NCBI GenBank assembly: GCA_007922195.1
Contig: ML681989.1
Span: 49,268,661-49,332,660 of the forward strand
DNA: 64,000 nucleotides
Direction of reading: 5' to 3'
DNA from: Podocnemis expansa
Taxonomy: Eukaryota; Chordata; Testudines; Podocnemididae
This document shows, piece by piece, positions 12,488 through 23,671 of the stretch (its first letter is position 1; the number at the start of each line of letters is the position of its first letter). Made by a program: the position numbers and the translations under genes. Under the pieces are notes generated by a model, which saw only the letters and a program-made list of their open reading frames with translations, made no database searches and was not told where the DNA came from.

Positions 12488-12752
12488 TAAGGGTACGTAC
12501 ACTACTGCAACAGAACATTTGTTGAACATTCTCTGTGCTGCTGGGAGAGAGCTCTCCTGTTGGCATAGAAAACCACCTCTGTGAGTGGCAGAAGCTATAT
12601 CAGCAGGAGAAGCTGCCCCATGGACATAGCCCTGTGCACACAAACACTTATGTTGGTGTAACTTATGTCACTTGGAAGAGGGAGGTGCAGTATTCACACC
12701 CATGAGCAACATAAGTTTTGCCAGCATAGGTTGTATTATAGACATAGCCTTA
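12488..12752. mobile_element. MITE with GGNTACGT/ACATAGCC ends
   Basis: The element (about 12491-12749) starts GGGTACGTACAC and ends ATAGACATAGCC, with TAA and TTA at its borders. The interior carries GGGAGAGAGCTCTCC and CAACATAAGTTTTGCC, which I recognise as parts of a MITE common in turtle genomes with AGGCTATGTCTACAC ends. It encodes no protein. Its ends resemble those of the GGCTATGTCCAC MITEs here, suggesting the same transposase group; that link is inference. Confidence 0.6.
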
Positions 12753-13177
12753 CTTTCCTTTCCTTTTGAATAAATCTGTAAGTAATTCATTGGAGGAGTG
12801 GCTACAAGCATTGTCTTTGGTGTGAGGTTATGGGGGCAATTGACCTTGGCTAAGTGACTGAGCCTTTGGGATTGGGAATAACCTGAATATTGCTTTACAT
12901 ATCCATTTGGAACTGAATATTGCTGTGATTCTTGGTCTAAGTGACCATGTCTCACAAACGTAGACTCACTTGGGTGGTAAGATAGATCAGTGTATCCACA
13001 GGGACTGTCTGTAATGCCACATTAAGGCTATTATGGTGCCTGGGGAGTTTACACTTAACAGTTGGCAGGTGAAAACAAAGTATAGGACTCACAACCAATA
13101 TGGTGGCCTGGTACTTTCACTCTGGAGCCACTATAGGAGAGCATTTGTACTAATGATTCCTTACACCAAAAATCACA
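12753..13177. other. intronic DNA, nothing recognised
   Basis: No supported feature. Confidence 0.4.
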
Positions 13178-13412
13178 ATATTTAGCAAAAAAAGCAAGGA
13201 GTCCTTTGGCACTTAAAGACTAACAGATTTATTTACCACAAGCTTTCGTGGGAGAAAATCCCACATCATCTTCAAAGCATCTGATGAAGTAGGATTTTCT
13301 CCCACAAAAGCTCATGCGGTAAATAAGTCTGTTAGTCTTCAAGTGCCACAGGACTCCTTGCTTTTTTTGTTGAACTAGACTAACACAGCTGCCCCTTTGG
13401 AATGATATTTAG
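13178..13412. mobile_element. short palindromic Penelope-like insertion
   Basis: Inverted copies of the Penelope 3' end face each other, with GGAGTCCTTTGGCACTTAAA on the left and AAGTGCCACAGGACTCC on the right. They are joined near 13270, so each arm is only about 85-140 bp. The flanks carry ATATTTAG (13178-13185 and 13405-13412), an 8-bp duplication. This is a shorter version of the palindrome at 8129-8703, with the internal part of both arms missing. Confidence 0.75.
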
Positions 13413-15866
13413 GTTACCCCCAACCCCAAAGAACCAGTTCCGTAGCCTAGTTCAATTGCACCTTAGATCTTGCACCCAGGGAAATGCTTGTAGCTAATTC
13501 TCTGACAAATTGTTTCAAGGTTTATTTATTGGAAAAAGGACAATAATAGATATATTTACAAGATTAAAACAGGGAAACATACACATACAAATGAGTTACA
13601 GTCTCAATGTCCTAAAAGGTAGGATAAATTTACGTAATAAGCGGGCAGTAATCGAGGCACTGGGAATCTCCTGCTTATGCCTAGCAAACTTTGCCCATGA
13701 GTCCAAGCTGCAATGAGATGCAGTTTTTTTCTAATCAAGGATTTTTATCTTATTCTGTGAGCTACCAGTTTAGCTGATGTGGGTCACGCTTCTTCATTAG
13801 GGGACAGAAAGCAATCAACCACATCTTTTTGTCCTCTGATATACAACAGTAGTTAGTCTAGTGTTGATGAAACTTATATGTGGGGCAGAAGATATGTTGG
13901 AAACTAGTATTTCACACTGATTGATGTTCTTCCCCTGTGTGGTGATTTACAGTTACCGAGCAAACATTTAGATATTACCTGGTAACATGGGCTACAGCTA
14001 TTAGAAGTGAGACCAATGCATCCAGTCACTTACAAGCATTTCATAAAGTCAAACACATTCTTAAAATTCTAATAACGATTTTAACAATACTAACAGACAG
14101 GTGTGCAAGACTGCTTCCAACTATGCATTTATCAGGGATCATTTGAGACCAAGGCCCCTTGGCATTAGCTGGCATCTGTAGCATCTCCCGGTGGTAGCCT
14201 AAGACCCTGTAAAAGCATTTGATGAATATGTGCAATTTAATGATTTCTCAAATAACAATTCTTGCTTACGCTGGACGCAGCTGGACACAGGGTTGCTGAG
14301 GGGGGAAATAACGTCCCTTTCATAGCACCAAGGAAAAATAGCAACATTGGATATGCATGTAAAATTAGCCCTTGAAAAGATCAGTGAGGAGCTGATTGGA
14401 GTCTGGGGAGGAATTAGTTGAGCGAAAATAAATAGGTCTGAACACATGATCAGAGTTACTAAGTGTTATTACAGAGAGACAGATAATAAAGCAGAGCAGG
14501 AACTAGCATGTCAACTGAGGAAAAGGAAATAAAACCAGAAATACCACAGGCATTAAAAAGTAATAGGAGGGACAGTCACAACCCATTCAGCATGTTTTGT
14601 TCTCTTCTTCATGTCAAAGCTTCAATAACCCTGATATAAAACTCTCAAAAAATGAGACAAAACAAAAATTACATCAGGGAAGTATTGGAAGTCTTTAGAG
14701 CACCTTGAAATGGTAACATTGCAGAGCACAATGAGTTCTCAAACTGGCCACATTGAGAATATCATCCCCTGAGTGAGGAGAATGTAAGAGAGAATGCACA
14801 GACAGATAACACCGTACAATAACATCAGCATCACTATTTGCCCAAAGGAAGGAAAAGTCCTGCATGAGTGCTTGAGCTACAGACTAAATTCTCTCCCTTA
14901 ACACAGGCCTAAAAATATTTGTTAATAGTTATGACATTAGTAAGGTGAGTTGTTGATGTAGAGTGGGATTTCCAAAAACAAGAATGGGATTTGACTGCCC
15001 AAATTCCATTAATTTCAAATCTCTCAGGCAGCTGTGAAGACCCCACCCCAAGCAATCAATTAGCGGCAGATGAATTAGTGCCATGTTGGGTGTTTTTTCT
15101 GTGACCTTAACAGTCTTGTTTTTTCCAGAGCTGAGACTGACATCGTCAGCAAATTCTAAGAACGCAGAAGCCATTTTATACAATGAATCCCTATGAGATG
15201 AGACACTAATTGAGCAGCACTGCTCATTTCTGGATCCTGTCCAAATATCTTTCTGCTTAAGAAGAAGGCACATGTTTGTGACACACCTTGTTCTAATGAG
15301 CATTTCCTTAGAGCCCAGATAAGCTAGGATGCTGACATTCCTGGCGTTTAAATAGTGAAATGTGGTGATGGTGGAAATCTCATCTAGCTGTGTGCACAGA
15401 CTGATATGCTTCTGGTTTTTGCCAACCCAAATGTGCTCATGCCAATAATATAAATTCTTGGCGCAACTCATAGGGCTGGACTGAAATCTGATATTCCTAT
15501 ATTTTACATTCCAGGTGAGCAGACATCACAGTAAAATAAGTGATGTATTGCTGAGTTGTCCTTTTGACCGTGACATTTCAAAACTATCAACCTTAGAGAA
15601 GGGTAGTCTTCTTAAGCATAAGTGAATACATTCATTCTTGGGGGGTCTAACTACTCCCTATGGGAGGTAACACAGGTTTGGAGTAGTATGGAAACCAGTG
15701 CAGGTGGTGGAAAAGATGAAAGTTATTACTGCAGTCTTTACAGGGAGGCTTAATTAGGTGGTAAACTTCCTAGCAATGCTGAGGGTAGGTTTTTAAACAG
15801 AATGATGAACCAGTTTGGAAGGGTAACTAGCCAGGGGATAGCTGAGTGCATTCCATGTGGTTTGAG
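13413..15866. other. intronic DNA, nothing recognised
   Basis: About 2.4 kb of AT-rich sequence. The 180-codon minus-strand frame at 14929-15471 has no recognisable domain and no splice context, so I do not call it a gene. Confidence 0.4.
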
Positions 15867-16235
15867 GACGAAGGCAGGGGTGTCGCTGCCCTGGGGAATG
15901 ACTCAGGGCACAGGCCAAGGACCCACCCCCAGCCCGCAGGCCACACCCCTGGCCAGGGACAGGGTGGGGAGAGGCAGCCACAGCCGTGGGGTCGCCTGGC
16001 CTTTGAAGGGGCTGGAAGCAGCTGCCACCGTCGCGGACAGCTGGGCCCTGGATTCCCGGCTGGGGAGAGGGCCAGGAGCGACAGCCGCAGCCGCGGGCAG
16101 CTGGGCCCCGCATCTCCAGCTCAATCCAGCCGGAGAACGGGAGAGGTGGGGCCCTGTCAGGACCCAGGGCATTGGCGCTGGCATTCGGGGCACGGGACCC
16201 GTGTGCCAGGTGCCAGCGATGCCCCTGGAAGAAGG
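15867..16235. mobile_element. small GC-rich hAT-like element
   Basis: A 353-bp element (15875-16227) begins CAGGGGTGTCGCTGCC and ends GCCAGCGATGCCCCTG, good inverted ends. The flanks are GACGAAGG and GAAGAAGG (one mismatch in 8). The interior is very GC-rich against an AT-rich intron and encodes only spurious frames. Its ends resemble those of 20620-20789, so the two are probably one family. Confidence 0.7.
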
Positions 16236-17009
16236 GATAGCTTTTGTTGCTAATAAGTTTTGGTCAACAATTTATTACCTTCTGCTGTCCTTCACAATTG
16301 CTAGAAATGTGCAGGCTTGGTGCCACTAACTTAAAGGATGCCCCTAATGGATACAAATGAATGAGACGGAACAGCTGTGACACAGGCCCCTTTAACAAAA
16401 GTGTGCCTGATCATTGGGAAAAAAGTTGTTTCTACAGAGACAACCCTCTCTTTGGCCTTATAGGTGGTTGTGAACTGTACCGATCTGTGATTGGTATATA
16501 CAGCACAATATTAATGAATTATAATAGTCAAATGAATAAATTACCAGGAGACTACACAATCCCACATCCTATTCAAGGTTTCCATTCCCAATAATCTAGT
16601 AATTTGTTATGCATTATTGCATATATTTTTTTAAATGTGAAGGAAAAAAGTGAAGGCTGTCAGTTAAGTGAGGTCTGAATGGCTGAAAAACTACATGCCA
16701 GTGAGACTCACCTAAATCTTTCACTCTTCATTTCCAAATTTCTTAATATTTATCTTTGAAATTCTATAACTTTTGTAATGAAAAAGGAAATATTGGTCTG
16801 GGGCATTAGATGAGCTATACTCAACGCACATTTAACTCTTACTCTTACTGAATGCAGGTGTATGATTTAGAATGTGTATTTAGTTGAAGTCAAGCTACTT
16901 TCTGTTCTGATTACTCAGAACTATCAGCAATAAAGATCCTGCAGGCTAAGTTCTGCCTTTCATTCTTCCTAAACCAACCCTCCATACCTTCCAATGAACA
17001 AGCTGCAGG
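16236..17009. other. intronic DNA, nothing recognised
   Basis: No supported feature. Confidence 0.4.
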
Positions 17010-18116
17010 ATTCCATAGGGATCTCTTATGGGTCCAGTGTTATTTAACATCTTTATTAATGATCTGGCTGTAGGAATAGAGAACATACTGATCTAGTTTA
17101 CAAATGATGCAAAGCTGGGGGGGAGTGGGAGCAGTCTGGAAAATTTTGATGGATAGAACTAAAATTTAAAGGGATATTGATAAATCAAAAGCATGGAGTT
17201 CTATGGCACTTAAAGACTAACAGATTTATTTATCACATCGGTTTTTGTGGGAGAAAATCCCACTTCATCAGATGCTTTAAAGAGGGGGGAACTTACAGAA
17301 TTTCTTTAGAGAGAGATCAGAATCTCTTGCATTATATACCAGGCGTGGCCAAACTGTGGCTCACGAGCTGCATGTGGCTCTTCAAAGAAAAAGTGCGGCT
17401 CACCAGCAGGGAGCTGCTTCAGGCTGGGGAAGTTAAAATCTCTGGCCTGTCAAGTAGCTCTGCAGCCAGCAGCTCGGAGGAGGGGCACGGAGGAGGAGCG
17501 AGCCGGCAGCGGAGGGCTCAGAGGAGGGGAGGCTGGGAAGGAGGGACCACGGAGCAGCAGCCAGCAGCTCAGAGGAGGGAGCCGACAGCTCGGGGAGGGG
17601 GGCAGGGAGCACCGAGCAGCAGCCCCAGCTCAGAGAAGGGTGGGGCAGGAGGGAGCTGGCAGCTCAGGGAAGCAATGGGGGGTGTCTAAGGACAGAAGGG
17701 AATTTCAGGGAATGGAGGCAATGAGAGAAGTGACTGAGGGGATCAGGGAGGAGACAAGCTGTTAAGGATTTAAAGACGAACAAATTATTGTTAGTTATTT
17801 TCTGTTTCATAGATTTTAGCATAGGTTTTATTTTGCTTTGCTTTATTTCTTTTTGTGTACTTTGTATTTTTTTATTTTCTTTTGGTCTGGTTGGTTTGGG
17901 TGGGTTTGTTTATTTGTTTGTTTTGTGTTTACTTTAAACCACATGCCATGGCAGCCTCAGTCCTGTCCACAGCACTTTACAACTTAGGGGCACTTCATGC
18001 ACTCCCTTACAAGTGTGGTAGTTAGGAAAACAGTCTTCCATTGTAGCAGAGGGAGAAGGAATAAGCCAATGAAGAATCCTATTCCTTCTTGCCAACTCTA
18101 CAGAAACCTGTTGATC

Positions 18117-18301
18117 GAGCTCTGGGCAGGTAAACAAGGGGGTTTCTGGAACTTTTAAAGACTATCCCATTTATTTATCACATTTCTCCCATGAAAGCTC
18201 ATGCAATAAATAAACGTGTTAATCTTTAAAAGTGCCGCAGGACTTCTTCTTTGTTTTGCTGAACTTGACTAACAAAGCTACCTCTTTGGAGATCTGGACA
18301 G
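18117..18301. mobile_element. minimal Penelope-like palindrome, probable 13-bp TSD
   Basis: Insert 18130-18288 contains a degenerate pair of Penelope ends (CTTTTAAAGACTATCCCA on the left, AATCTTTAAAAGTGCCGC on the right). Flanks GAGCTCTGGGCAG and GAGATCTGGACAG match at 11 of 13 positions. It lies within the hAT element, so it is younger than that element. Confidence 0.6.
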
Positions 18302-18482
18302 TTGAGGCTTTTCAGAGACTCTGAGGCATTGGAACTAGGGATGAGCTGTTTTCCATAGCATCCTCCCCCTTCAGAATTATTTTATGCAGAATCCTATTCC
18401 ACAAAACCAAGCCTGTTTTGAAAGGCAAGTGTTGGACCATGTGTGGAGTAGGAAAGTGTTTACCAGGACAGTTGAGTTGTCA

Positions 18483-18665
18483 TGGGAGGCAGGAGCAATG
18501 TTCCTTCTAAGCTGATGATGCAGCTGAGCAAGTTATGGATGCACTTGGGGAGCTGATGAGCAAGGGCCTGGCACCTGATCCGGGAACCAGGAGAGAAGTT
18601 GCTCAGCTGCATCCAAAAGTCGCAAAGTTGCATCATCAGCTTAGAGGGAACATTGCAGAGAAGGG
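18483..18665. repeat. small inverted-repeat element (MITE-like)
   Basis: AATGTTCCTTCTAAGCTGAT on the left is mirrored by CATCAGCTTAGAGGGAACAT on the right, giving inverted ends of about 35 bp around a core of about 100 bp. I found no clear target duplication. It resembles small hAT-derived elements; the class is uncertain. Confidence 0.5.
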
Positions 18666-19808
18666 CATGGTTGGAGACAGTGGGAGAAACGAGCAATGGT
18701 CAGGGACAGCAGAGAAGCAGTAACATGGTAAGAGATGGCAGGGATGTGGCAACGGGGTTGGGGGAGGAGCATGGCATGTTCGGGGAAGTCGTGGCATGTT
18801 TAGATTTTCTCATAGGCCCTAATGCAGCTCCCTCTGTTGTTAAAATTGTGTTTTACAAGTCCTAAACATGACATGGAATACTAAGAAATGAAAATATAAA
18901 GGAGAAAAGTTTAAAACTGAATGCAAATTACTTTCAATCTTAGCACAATTACTGCTATGAAGCATTGTATTCCACAATGAAATTTGTTAAATCAAAACAC
19001 TGTGCAATACTTAGAGATCAGCACCTGTGAGAGCTTTTACGTACTGCATTGACAAGTTACTGCCCAGATTTTAAAGAACTTGCCACTAGCCTGCAGTGTT
19101 CTACATCCAGCAACAGCTAAGTTTTTACTGTATAGGCCTAGTTTTCATGGTAACCTTAAATAATTATTAGAATCTGACATTAGTAGGATCAATATTTACC
19201 CTGTTTTTAAGATGAAATTAAAGAGTGCAATAAATTTTAAGCTTAGTAATTTTGGAATAGGTGAAAGTATGTGGTAAAATGCCTCAGTGTGGCTCTCGAA
19301 GGTTTAATAATCAACTTGTGCAGCTCTTGAGTTCCATAAGTTTGGCCACCGCTGGTATATTCTGTAGGTTCCCCCATCTTCATAGCATCTGATGACGTGG
19401 GATTTTCTCCCACAAAAGCTCATGCGATAAATGATTGTGTTAGTCTTTGAGTGCCACAGGACTCCTTGCTTCTTTTGCTGAACTAGATTAACACAGCTGA
19501 CCCTTTGGGACTGATAAATTAGAGAACTGAGCTATAGACAGCAAACTGAAAACCAGCAAAGAGAAATGTAAATGGGCAACAGCACTGCTGAGAAAGATAT
19601 GGGAGCCATGGTGGATCACAACTTCAGCATGAGTCAGGAAAAGCTTCTCAAGTGTCACAGTAGTTAAGTATTTGAATAAATTGCCTGGAGAGATTATGGA
19701 ATCTCTGTTCCCAGAGATTTTTAAGAGTAGATTAGACAAACTGGTCAGGATTGGTCTGCTAGAAAATGTTTGGTCCTGCCATAAGTGCAGGGGACTAGAT
19801 CAAATGAC

Positions 19809-20446
19809 CTCTCAAGTAGGGCCAGATTAAGACTGCTGGGGGCCTGGGGCTGTCCATTTTGGTGCCCCCTCGCACTTAGCATCGCAGCACCCAACCTGGA
19901 AGTTGAGTGGCACTTGGTGCTGGCAGGGCTGGCCAAAAGTTTTTTGCTTCCCTAGGCCAACAGGGATTTTGGCATCACCCCACCACCAGCCGCCAGCAGA
20001 GCAACGCCGCTGCCAGGATCCAGCCATGGGCAAGGAGTTGTGCCGCCACCAGCATCCAGCCACAGGCAGGGGTCTGGCCCAAAACAGGGAGCAGCACCAT
20101 GAGCAGGGGTCCTACTACAGGCAGGGAGTGGAGCATCCCCAGCCCAGCCCTTGGTGTCCCCTAATTGTTGGTGCCCTAGGCAACTGCCTAGGTCACCTCT
20201 ATGGAAGAACTGGCCCTGGGTTCTGGGCCCTGGCCAGAGCTGGGAGGCCTGAGGCCCACAGATATGCAGCCATCCATGGGGGCGAGAAGGCCCTGGGACC
20301 ACTCCACATGTGATGTCGTGCTGGTCGGCAGTGCTCAGACTTGCTAGTGTCCAATTTATTTTGAGGGGGCTTGAGGCAGCAGGGCCTCACAAGCCCAGGA
20401 CTGCAGGCCGTAAAGCCCCTTGGTTAATCCCAGCCCAACTTTCAAG
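19809..20446. mobile_element. non-autonomous hAT element, GGGCCAGATTAA family
   Basis: Element 19817-20438 (622 bp) begins TAGGGCCAGATTAAGA and ends GGTTAATCCCAGCCCAA. Flanks CTCTCAAG and CTTTCAAG differ at one base and fit nTnnnnAn. It sits in the 3' UTR of the CR1: removing it joins GACCTCTCAAG to GTCCCTTCCA, the expected CR1 order. The GC-rich interior gives spurious frames on both strands. Confidence 0.8.
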
Positions 20447-20611
20447 GTCCCTTCCACTTGTGTGATTCCATGATTTTATGAGTCAATAATGCGGCACTCA
20501 TGGAAAAAAAAGAAAATGGAATTTTGTGTTGCATTAACAGAGGCAAAGAATGCAAGTCAAGGAGGTTATAGTACCATTCAGTTCAGTGCTAGTTAGGCTT
20601 TAGCTGGAGTA

Positions 20612-20797
20612 CAGAGTCCCAGGGGCGCCGCTGGTGCCAGGCTTATAGGGCTCGAGCCCCAAGTTGTGGCACCAGAGCTCAGCATCTGCCATGGCAGCTG
20701 CTGCTGTAGCAGCTGCGCGCTTAAAGTGTGTGAGCCTTGAAACCTGGCACCCGAGCCCTGGGTCTTTTTTTGGGCCAGGGGTGCTCCTGCTGGGTCT
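20612..20797. mobile_element. small GC-rich hAT-like element in CR1
   Basis: Element 20620-20789 begins CAGGGGCGCCGCTGG and ends GGGGTGCTCCTG. Flanks CAGAGTCC and CTGGGTCT agree at 5 of 8 positions, but both fit the CR1 sequence expected at this site, so the borders are supported by the host element rather than by the TSD alone. Confidence 0.55.
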
Positions 20798-21217
20798 AGT
20801 TTTGGTAAGTGTATTATAGAAAGCATGCAGGATTTAGAGAAGCTGGAAAGGATCCAGGGGCAAGCGACAAAGATGATCAGAGGAATGGAATATAAGCCAT
20901 AAGAGCAAAGACTGAAGGAAATGGGTATGTTTAGTTTGGAAAAGAGGAGATTTAGGAGGGACATGATAATAGTCTTCAAATATTTGAGAGATTGCCATTA
21001 AAAAGCTGGAGAATCTTTGTTCTCTCTTGCCGGAAAAGGCAGGACAAGAGTCAATGGGTTCAAACTACAGCACAGAAGACTTAGATTAAATCTCAGGAAA
21101 AATTCTGAACTGTTAAGAACAGCAGGACAATAGAACAGACTGTCTTGAGATGTGGAAACTTCTTCACTGGAGGTTTTCAAAAGCTGGATAGTCATCTGTC
21201 TTGGATGGCTTATTGAC

Positions 21218-21657
21218 AATGGCTATGTCCACACATACATCATTATTTTGAAATAAGTTATTTTGAAATGAGTTATTTCAAAATAAAGTCCTTATTTCAA
21301 AATAAGTTCATTCAAATTAACAGTTTGTTAATTCGAATTAAGGGAAAGCCGGCTTTCGAAACAGCTGTTATTTCAAAATGGTTATTTCAAAATAAGGCCG
21401 TTCAGACATGTTGTCTCGAAACAATGGTGTTGTTTCGAAACAACATGTCTGAACGCTGTTGTTTCGAAACAGCTGTTTTGAAACAATGGCTATTTTGATA
21501 TCGAAGCAGGTTTAACTGTTTCGAAACAATGCCCGTTGTTTCAAAACAACGGGTCCCGTTGTTTCGAAGCAACGGTATGTCGTGTGGACATGAGAATTTT
21601 TATTTCGAAACAACCAGTGTTGTTTCAAAATAAAAGACTCGTGTGGACATAGCCAAT
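21218..21657. mobile_element. PIF/Harbinger-like MITE, copy B
   Basis: Element 21221-21654 (434 bp) starts GGCTATGTCCACACATACAT and ends CGTGTGGACATAGCC, flanked by AAT on both sides. The interior is rich in TTTCGAAA and AAATAAG blocks in both orientations and is close to copy C at 52564-53010. It interrupts the 3' UTR of the second CR1 fragment. No coding capacity. Confidence 0.85.
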
Positions 21658-21760
21658 GAATCCTTCATCTTGGCAGTGTGTTAGACTAGATCACCTTTGC
21701 TCTCTCTTCTAATCCTGTGAGTCTATGATTGTATGACCAAGTGAGACTGTGACATTAGAA

Positions 21761-22086
21761 TTCAGTCAGTAACTTGATATGTGCACCAGAACAGGAGAAA
21801 AAGTAGTGAAAATGTTACTTTGTTGCCAAAGTAAGCAGATGGGATGTTGATCACAAACAGGAGGAGGAACTGACGAAGAAGAAGGTGCCATTTTTACACC
21901 ACTTCTGAGATTTGAGCTCCACTTAAAATATGGTAGCAATTCTGTAGGTTCATAATGGCTTTGGAATGTAAACATTTTCTTTCCTGTAATGTAACAGTGC
22001 ATTTTAGTTTTCTTAAAAAGGAAGAAGGGAGTATTTATCACAATGACTTTAACTCCTTCTCTGATTTTTTTCTTCCCACTCAATAG
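21761..22086 (+). other. TSPAN7: end of the last TSPAN7 intron
   Basis: Unique sequence leading into the terminal exon. The acceptor region (22040-22086) has a pyrimidine-rich tract (CTCTGATTTTTTTCTTCCCA) and ends CAATAG just before the coding sequence. Confidence 0.75.
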
Positions 22087-22155
22087 TTGATTGGAATGCT
22101 GCTGGCATGTTGTCTGTCCCGATTTATTACTGCCAATCAGTATGAGATGGTGTAA
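22087..22155 (+). CDS. TSPAN7: tetraspanin-7, last coding exon
   Basis: After the acceptor CAATAG the exon reads in phase 0 for 22 codons, starting LIGMLLACCLSRF and ending ITANQYEMV, then TAA. This is the end of the fourth transmembrane helix, the palmitoylation-type CC and the short cytosolic tail of a tetraspanin. The tail ITANQYEMV is that of TSPAN7 (A15/TM4SF2); TSPAN6 ends differently (ITNNQYEIV type). TSPAN7 is a four-pass plasma-membrane protein of about 249 residues, prominent in neurons. No premature stop or frameshift is seen. The preceding exons were not found in the window, so only about a tenth of the protein is encoded here. Confidence 0.93.
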   Translation: MIGMLLACCLSRFITANQYEMV

Positions 22156-23075
22156 CAAGGTGAGCCTTTTTCTCTTTGAGTACGGTGTGCTGTCCACAGT
22201 TATTTTAGTAGTCTTGATCTACTGTTTATTGTACATGATAGCAGATTCTGTACATTTTTGGTTCTTATCAAGAATGGAACAATTCGTTCTAGGTTCTGTC
22301 CCTTCTCACCTGCCCTCCCCCCATTATTTTTACCTGATGGAAAGAAGGGAAATGTAGCATTGTTTGAATATGTAATTTATGAATACTTGCTGTCTTACCT
22401 CTGATTGTATTTAAAAAAAAGAGAGAGAGAACATTGTGTGTGAAGATTGTTGGCAGCTAAAACAATTCATCTCTTTTTCTCTCTCATTCCCTAGTCTATC
22501 AGAGATGTGAAATACAGAGCCTGTCTCAAAAGCAGGAACTGCAGAAATCTAGGAAGACTTTAAAGAATGTTAGAGCACATTCTCTCGCACATGCGCATGC
22601 ACGCGCACACACACCATCTTCTAAACTCTGTACCATGCGTAGTGTACCATCCCGTGAAGTACTATTTATTGCACCGCCAAGAGTAGCTTGAACCATTCAG
22701 CATCCAGTACTGTACACTCCATCTCAAAGGTTCTGCATATGATGGCACTATATGTATGTTCCGGATCATACAATAGTTGCATTGTAAGTTAACAATGGTA
22801 ATCCATTAACAGCATTGATCAGGCAGTGCATGTAGTGACTGGAGGGCAAAATTAGCCTTTCACCATGGTTAATAAATGTTGCACACATTCATTTAAACCA
22901 GTATAAGAAATATATATTCTTTTGCTTTTAATAAATCTTAGTTTCTTGTTTTATTTACTGCTTTACTAAGGTTTTCATCTTCTCGCCACAAATACCCCCT
23001 CCCCACAAACACAAGAAATCAGTAACATAACACAAGATACTTGAAAAATAAAGTTATAATGTTGTGCTTGAAGGG
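22156..23075 (+). other. TSPAN7: TSPAN7 3' UTR (approximate)
   Basis: Repeat-free sequence follows the stop. Candidate AATAAA signals lie at 22871, 22930 and 23047; the last is followed by a TTGTGCTTG-type GT/T-rich stretch, so I place the end near 23075. A (GA)n tract (22423-22431) and a CA-rich run (22594-22614) are included. The 3' end is inferred from signals only. Confidence 0.5.
23047..23052 (+). promoter_or_regulatory. TSPAN7: candidate polyadenylation signal of TSPAN7
   Basis: AATAAA about 0.9 kb after the stop, followed within 30 bp by a GT/T-rich stretch. Earlier AATAAA copies at 22871 and 22930 are alternatives. Confidence 0.35.
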
Positions 23076-23671
23076 AACTGTTATTCCTGATGTTCTTCTA
23101 CATCTTTGATTCTTATTCAGTGTTGTATGCCTAGTGCGTATGCCAGTAGACTGTCTAGTGCATTTTGCCTCTGAATCTGTGTAATACTGTTATTAAGCTG
23201 TGTTGTTGCTTACTGTGAAGGCAGTATTTTGCTTCTTTTATTTTTTATTAGATAACAATGAACTAATCAGATTGTGCTGTAATGCGGCCTCCATCCTTTT
23301 TCTATTCTTTTTTTTCCTATTGATATTACAGCCACTAAATACATTGTCAAATCAATCAAACAAAACAAAACAAAAAAAAACAAGTGTATGGAATATTTTT
23401 GGGGGGAAAGCAAAAGTTTAAAACCTTTTAAAAAAAATAGGAATTTTTTAATAATGCCTCTGTTTAGCATGCCAACAAAAATGCATTGATATTGTATTTG
23501 TGAGATATGTATTAATAAATGGAACTATTACAGATTTCCCTCTGCTTCTCTTTTGTTCTTCAGTCCTAATGCAACTCTCAGGGAAGTATCTCATAGGGCT
23601 AGTGTGCCTTTCGTATATTCACTGCTTTCTGGTATATTCAGCAGTAATTCAAAGTACCTATAGGCCATACT
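23076..23671. other. TSPAN7 downstream flank, nothing recognised
   Basis: AT-rich with A-tracts (23360-23382). No gene or repeat ends seen. Confidence 0.4.

Larger units (their letters stand above)
17332..19362. mobile_element. large non-autonomous hAT element, TGGCCAAACTGTGGC family
   Basis: Element 17340-19354 starts CAGGCGTGGCCAAACTGTGG and ends CATAAGTTTGGCCACCGCTG. Flanks TTATATAC and GTATATTC agree at 6 of 8 positions. Its last 350 bp match the shorter relatives at 37768-38241 and 54501-54941. The middle holds GC-rich sequence (17440-17700), a Penelope fragment (18130-18288) and a small palindromic element (about 18486-18660). No transposase frame is visible. Confidence 0.7.
17178..19519. 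mobile_element. Penelope-like palindrome holding an hAT element
   Basis: The left Penelope arm (17186-17331) contains GGCACTTAAAGACTAACAG; the right arm (19363-19511) contains the reversed set ending near CCCTTTGGGAC. Both arms point inward, as in the 8.1-kb palindrome, but they are about 2 kb apart because an hAT element inserted between them. The outer flanks share TGATAAAT (17178-17185, 19512-19519), the Penelope target duplication inside CR1. Confidence 0.75.
17010..20483 (+). mobile_element. CR1 LINE, split by nested insertions
   Basis: CR1 ORF2 sequence on the + strand starts near 17010; VLFNIFINDL at about 17037-17070 is the RT block just before the catalytic Asp pair. It runs to TGATAAAT (17178-17185), is interrupted by a Penelope palindrome, and resumes at 19512. 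The part after 19512 is CR1-like to about 20483, where ATTCCATGATTTTATGAG is the CR1 3' tail. A second interruption is an hAT element at 19817-20438. An internal deletion joins the ORF2 segment to the 3' UTR at about 19670. The element is dead. Confidence 0.75.
20484..21760 (+). mobile_element. second CR1 LINE fragment, 5' truncated
   Basis: The + strand carries CR1 ORF2 C-terminal coding sequence (GCATTAACAGAGGCAAAGAA, then GGAAAGGATCCAGGGGCAA) followed by the 3' UTR ending in TTAGACTAGATCACCTTTGC and GAGTCTATGATTGTATGA. It is interrupted by a 170-bp hAT element (20620-20789) and MITE B (21221-21654). It directly abuts the CR1 tail at 20483 in the same orientation, so it is either a second insertion or a rearranged part of the same one. 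Frames are broken. Confidence 0.75.

Noticed and set aside
14929..15471. 180-codon minus frame as a host gene
   Set aside because: No recognisable motif, no splice signals that make sense, and ordinary AT-rich intron composition.
1..22086. Upstream TSPAN7 exons
   Set aside because: I looked for coding sequence of the large extracellular loop (CCG motif) and the earlier membrane segments on the + strand and found none; they presumably lie before the window.
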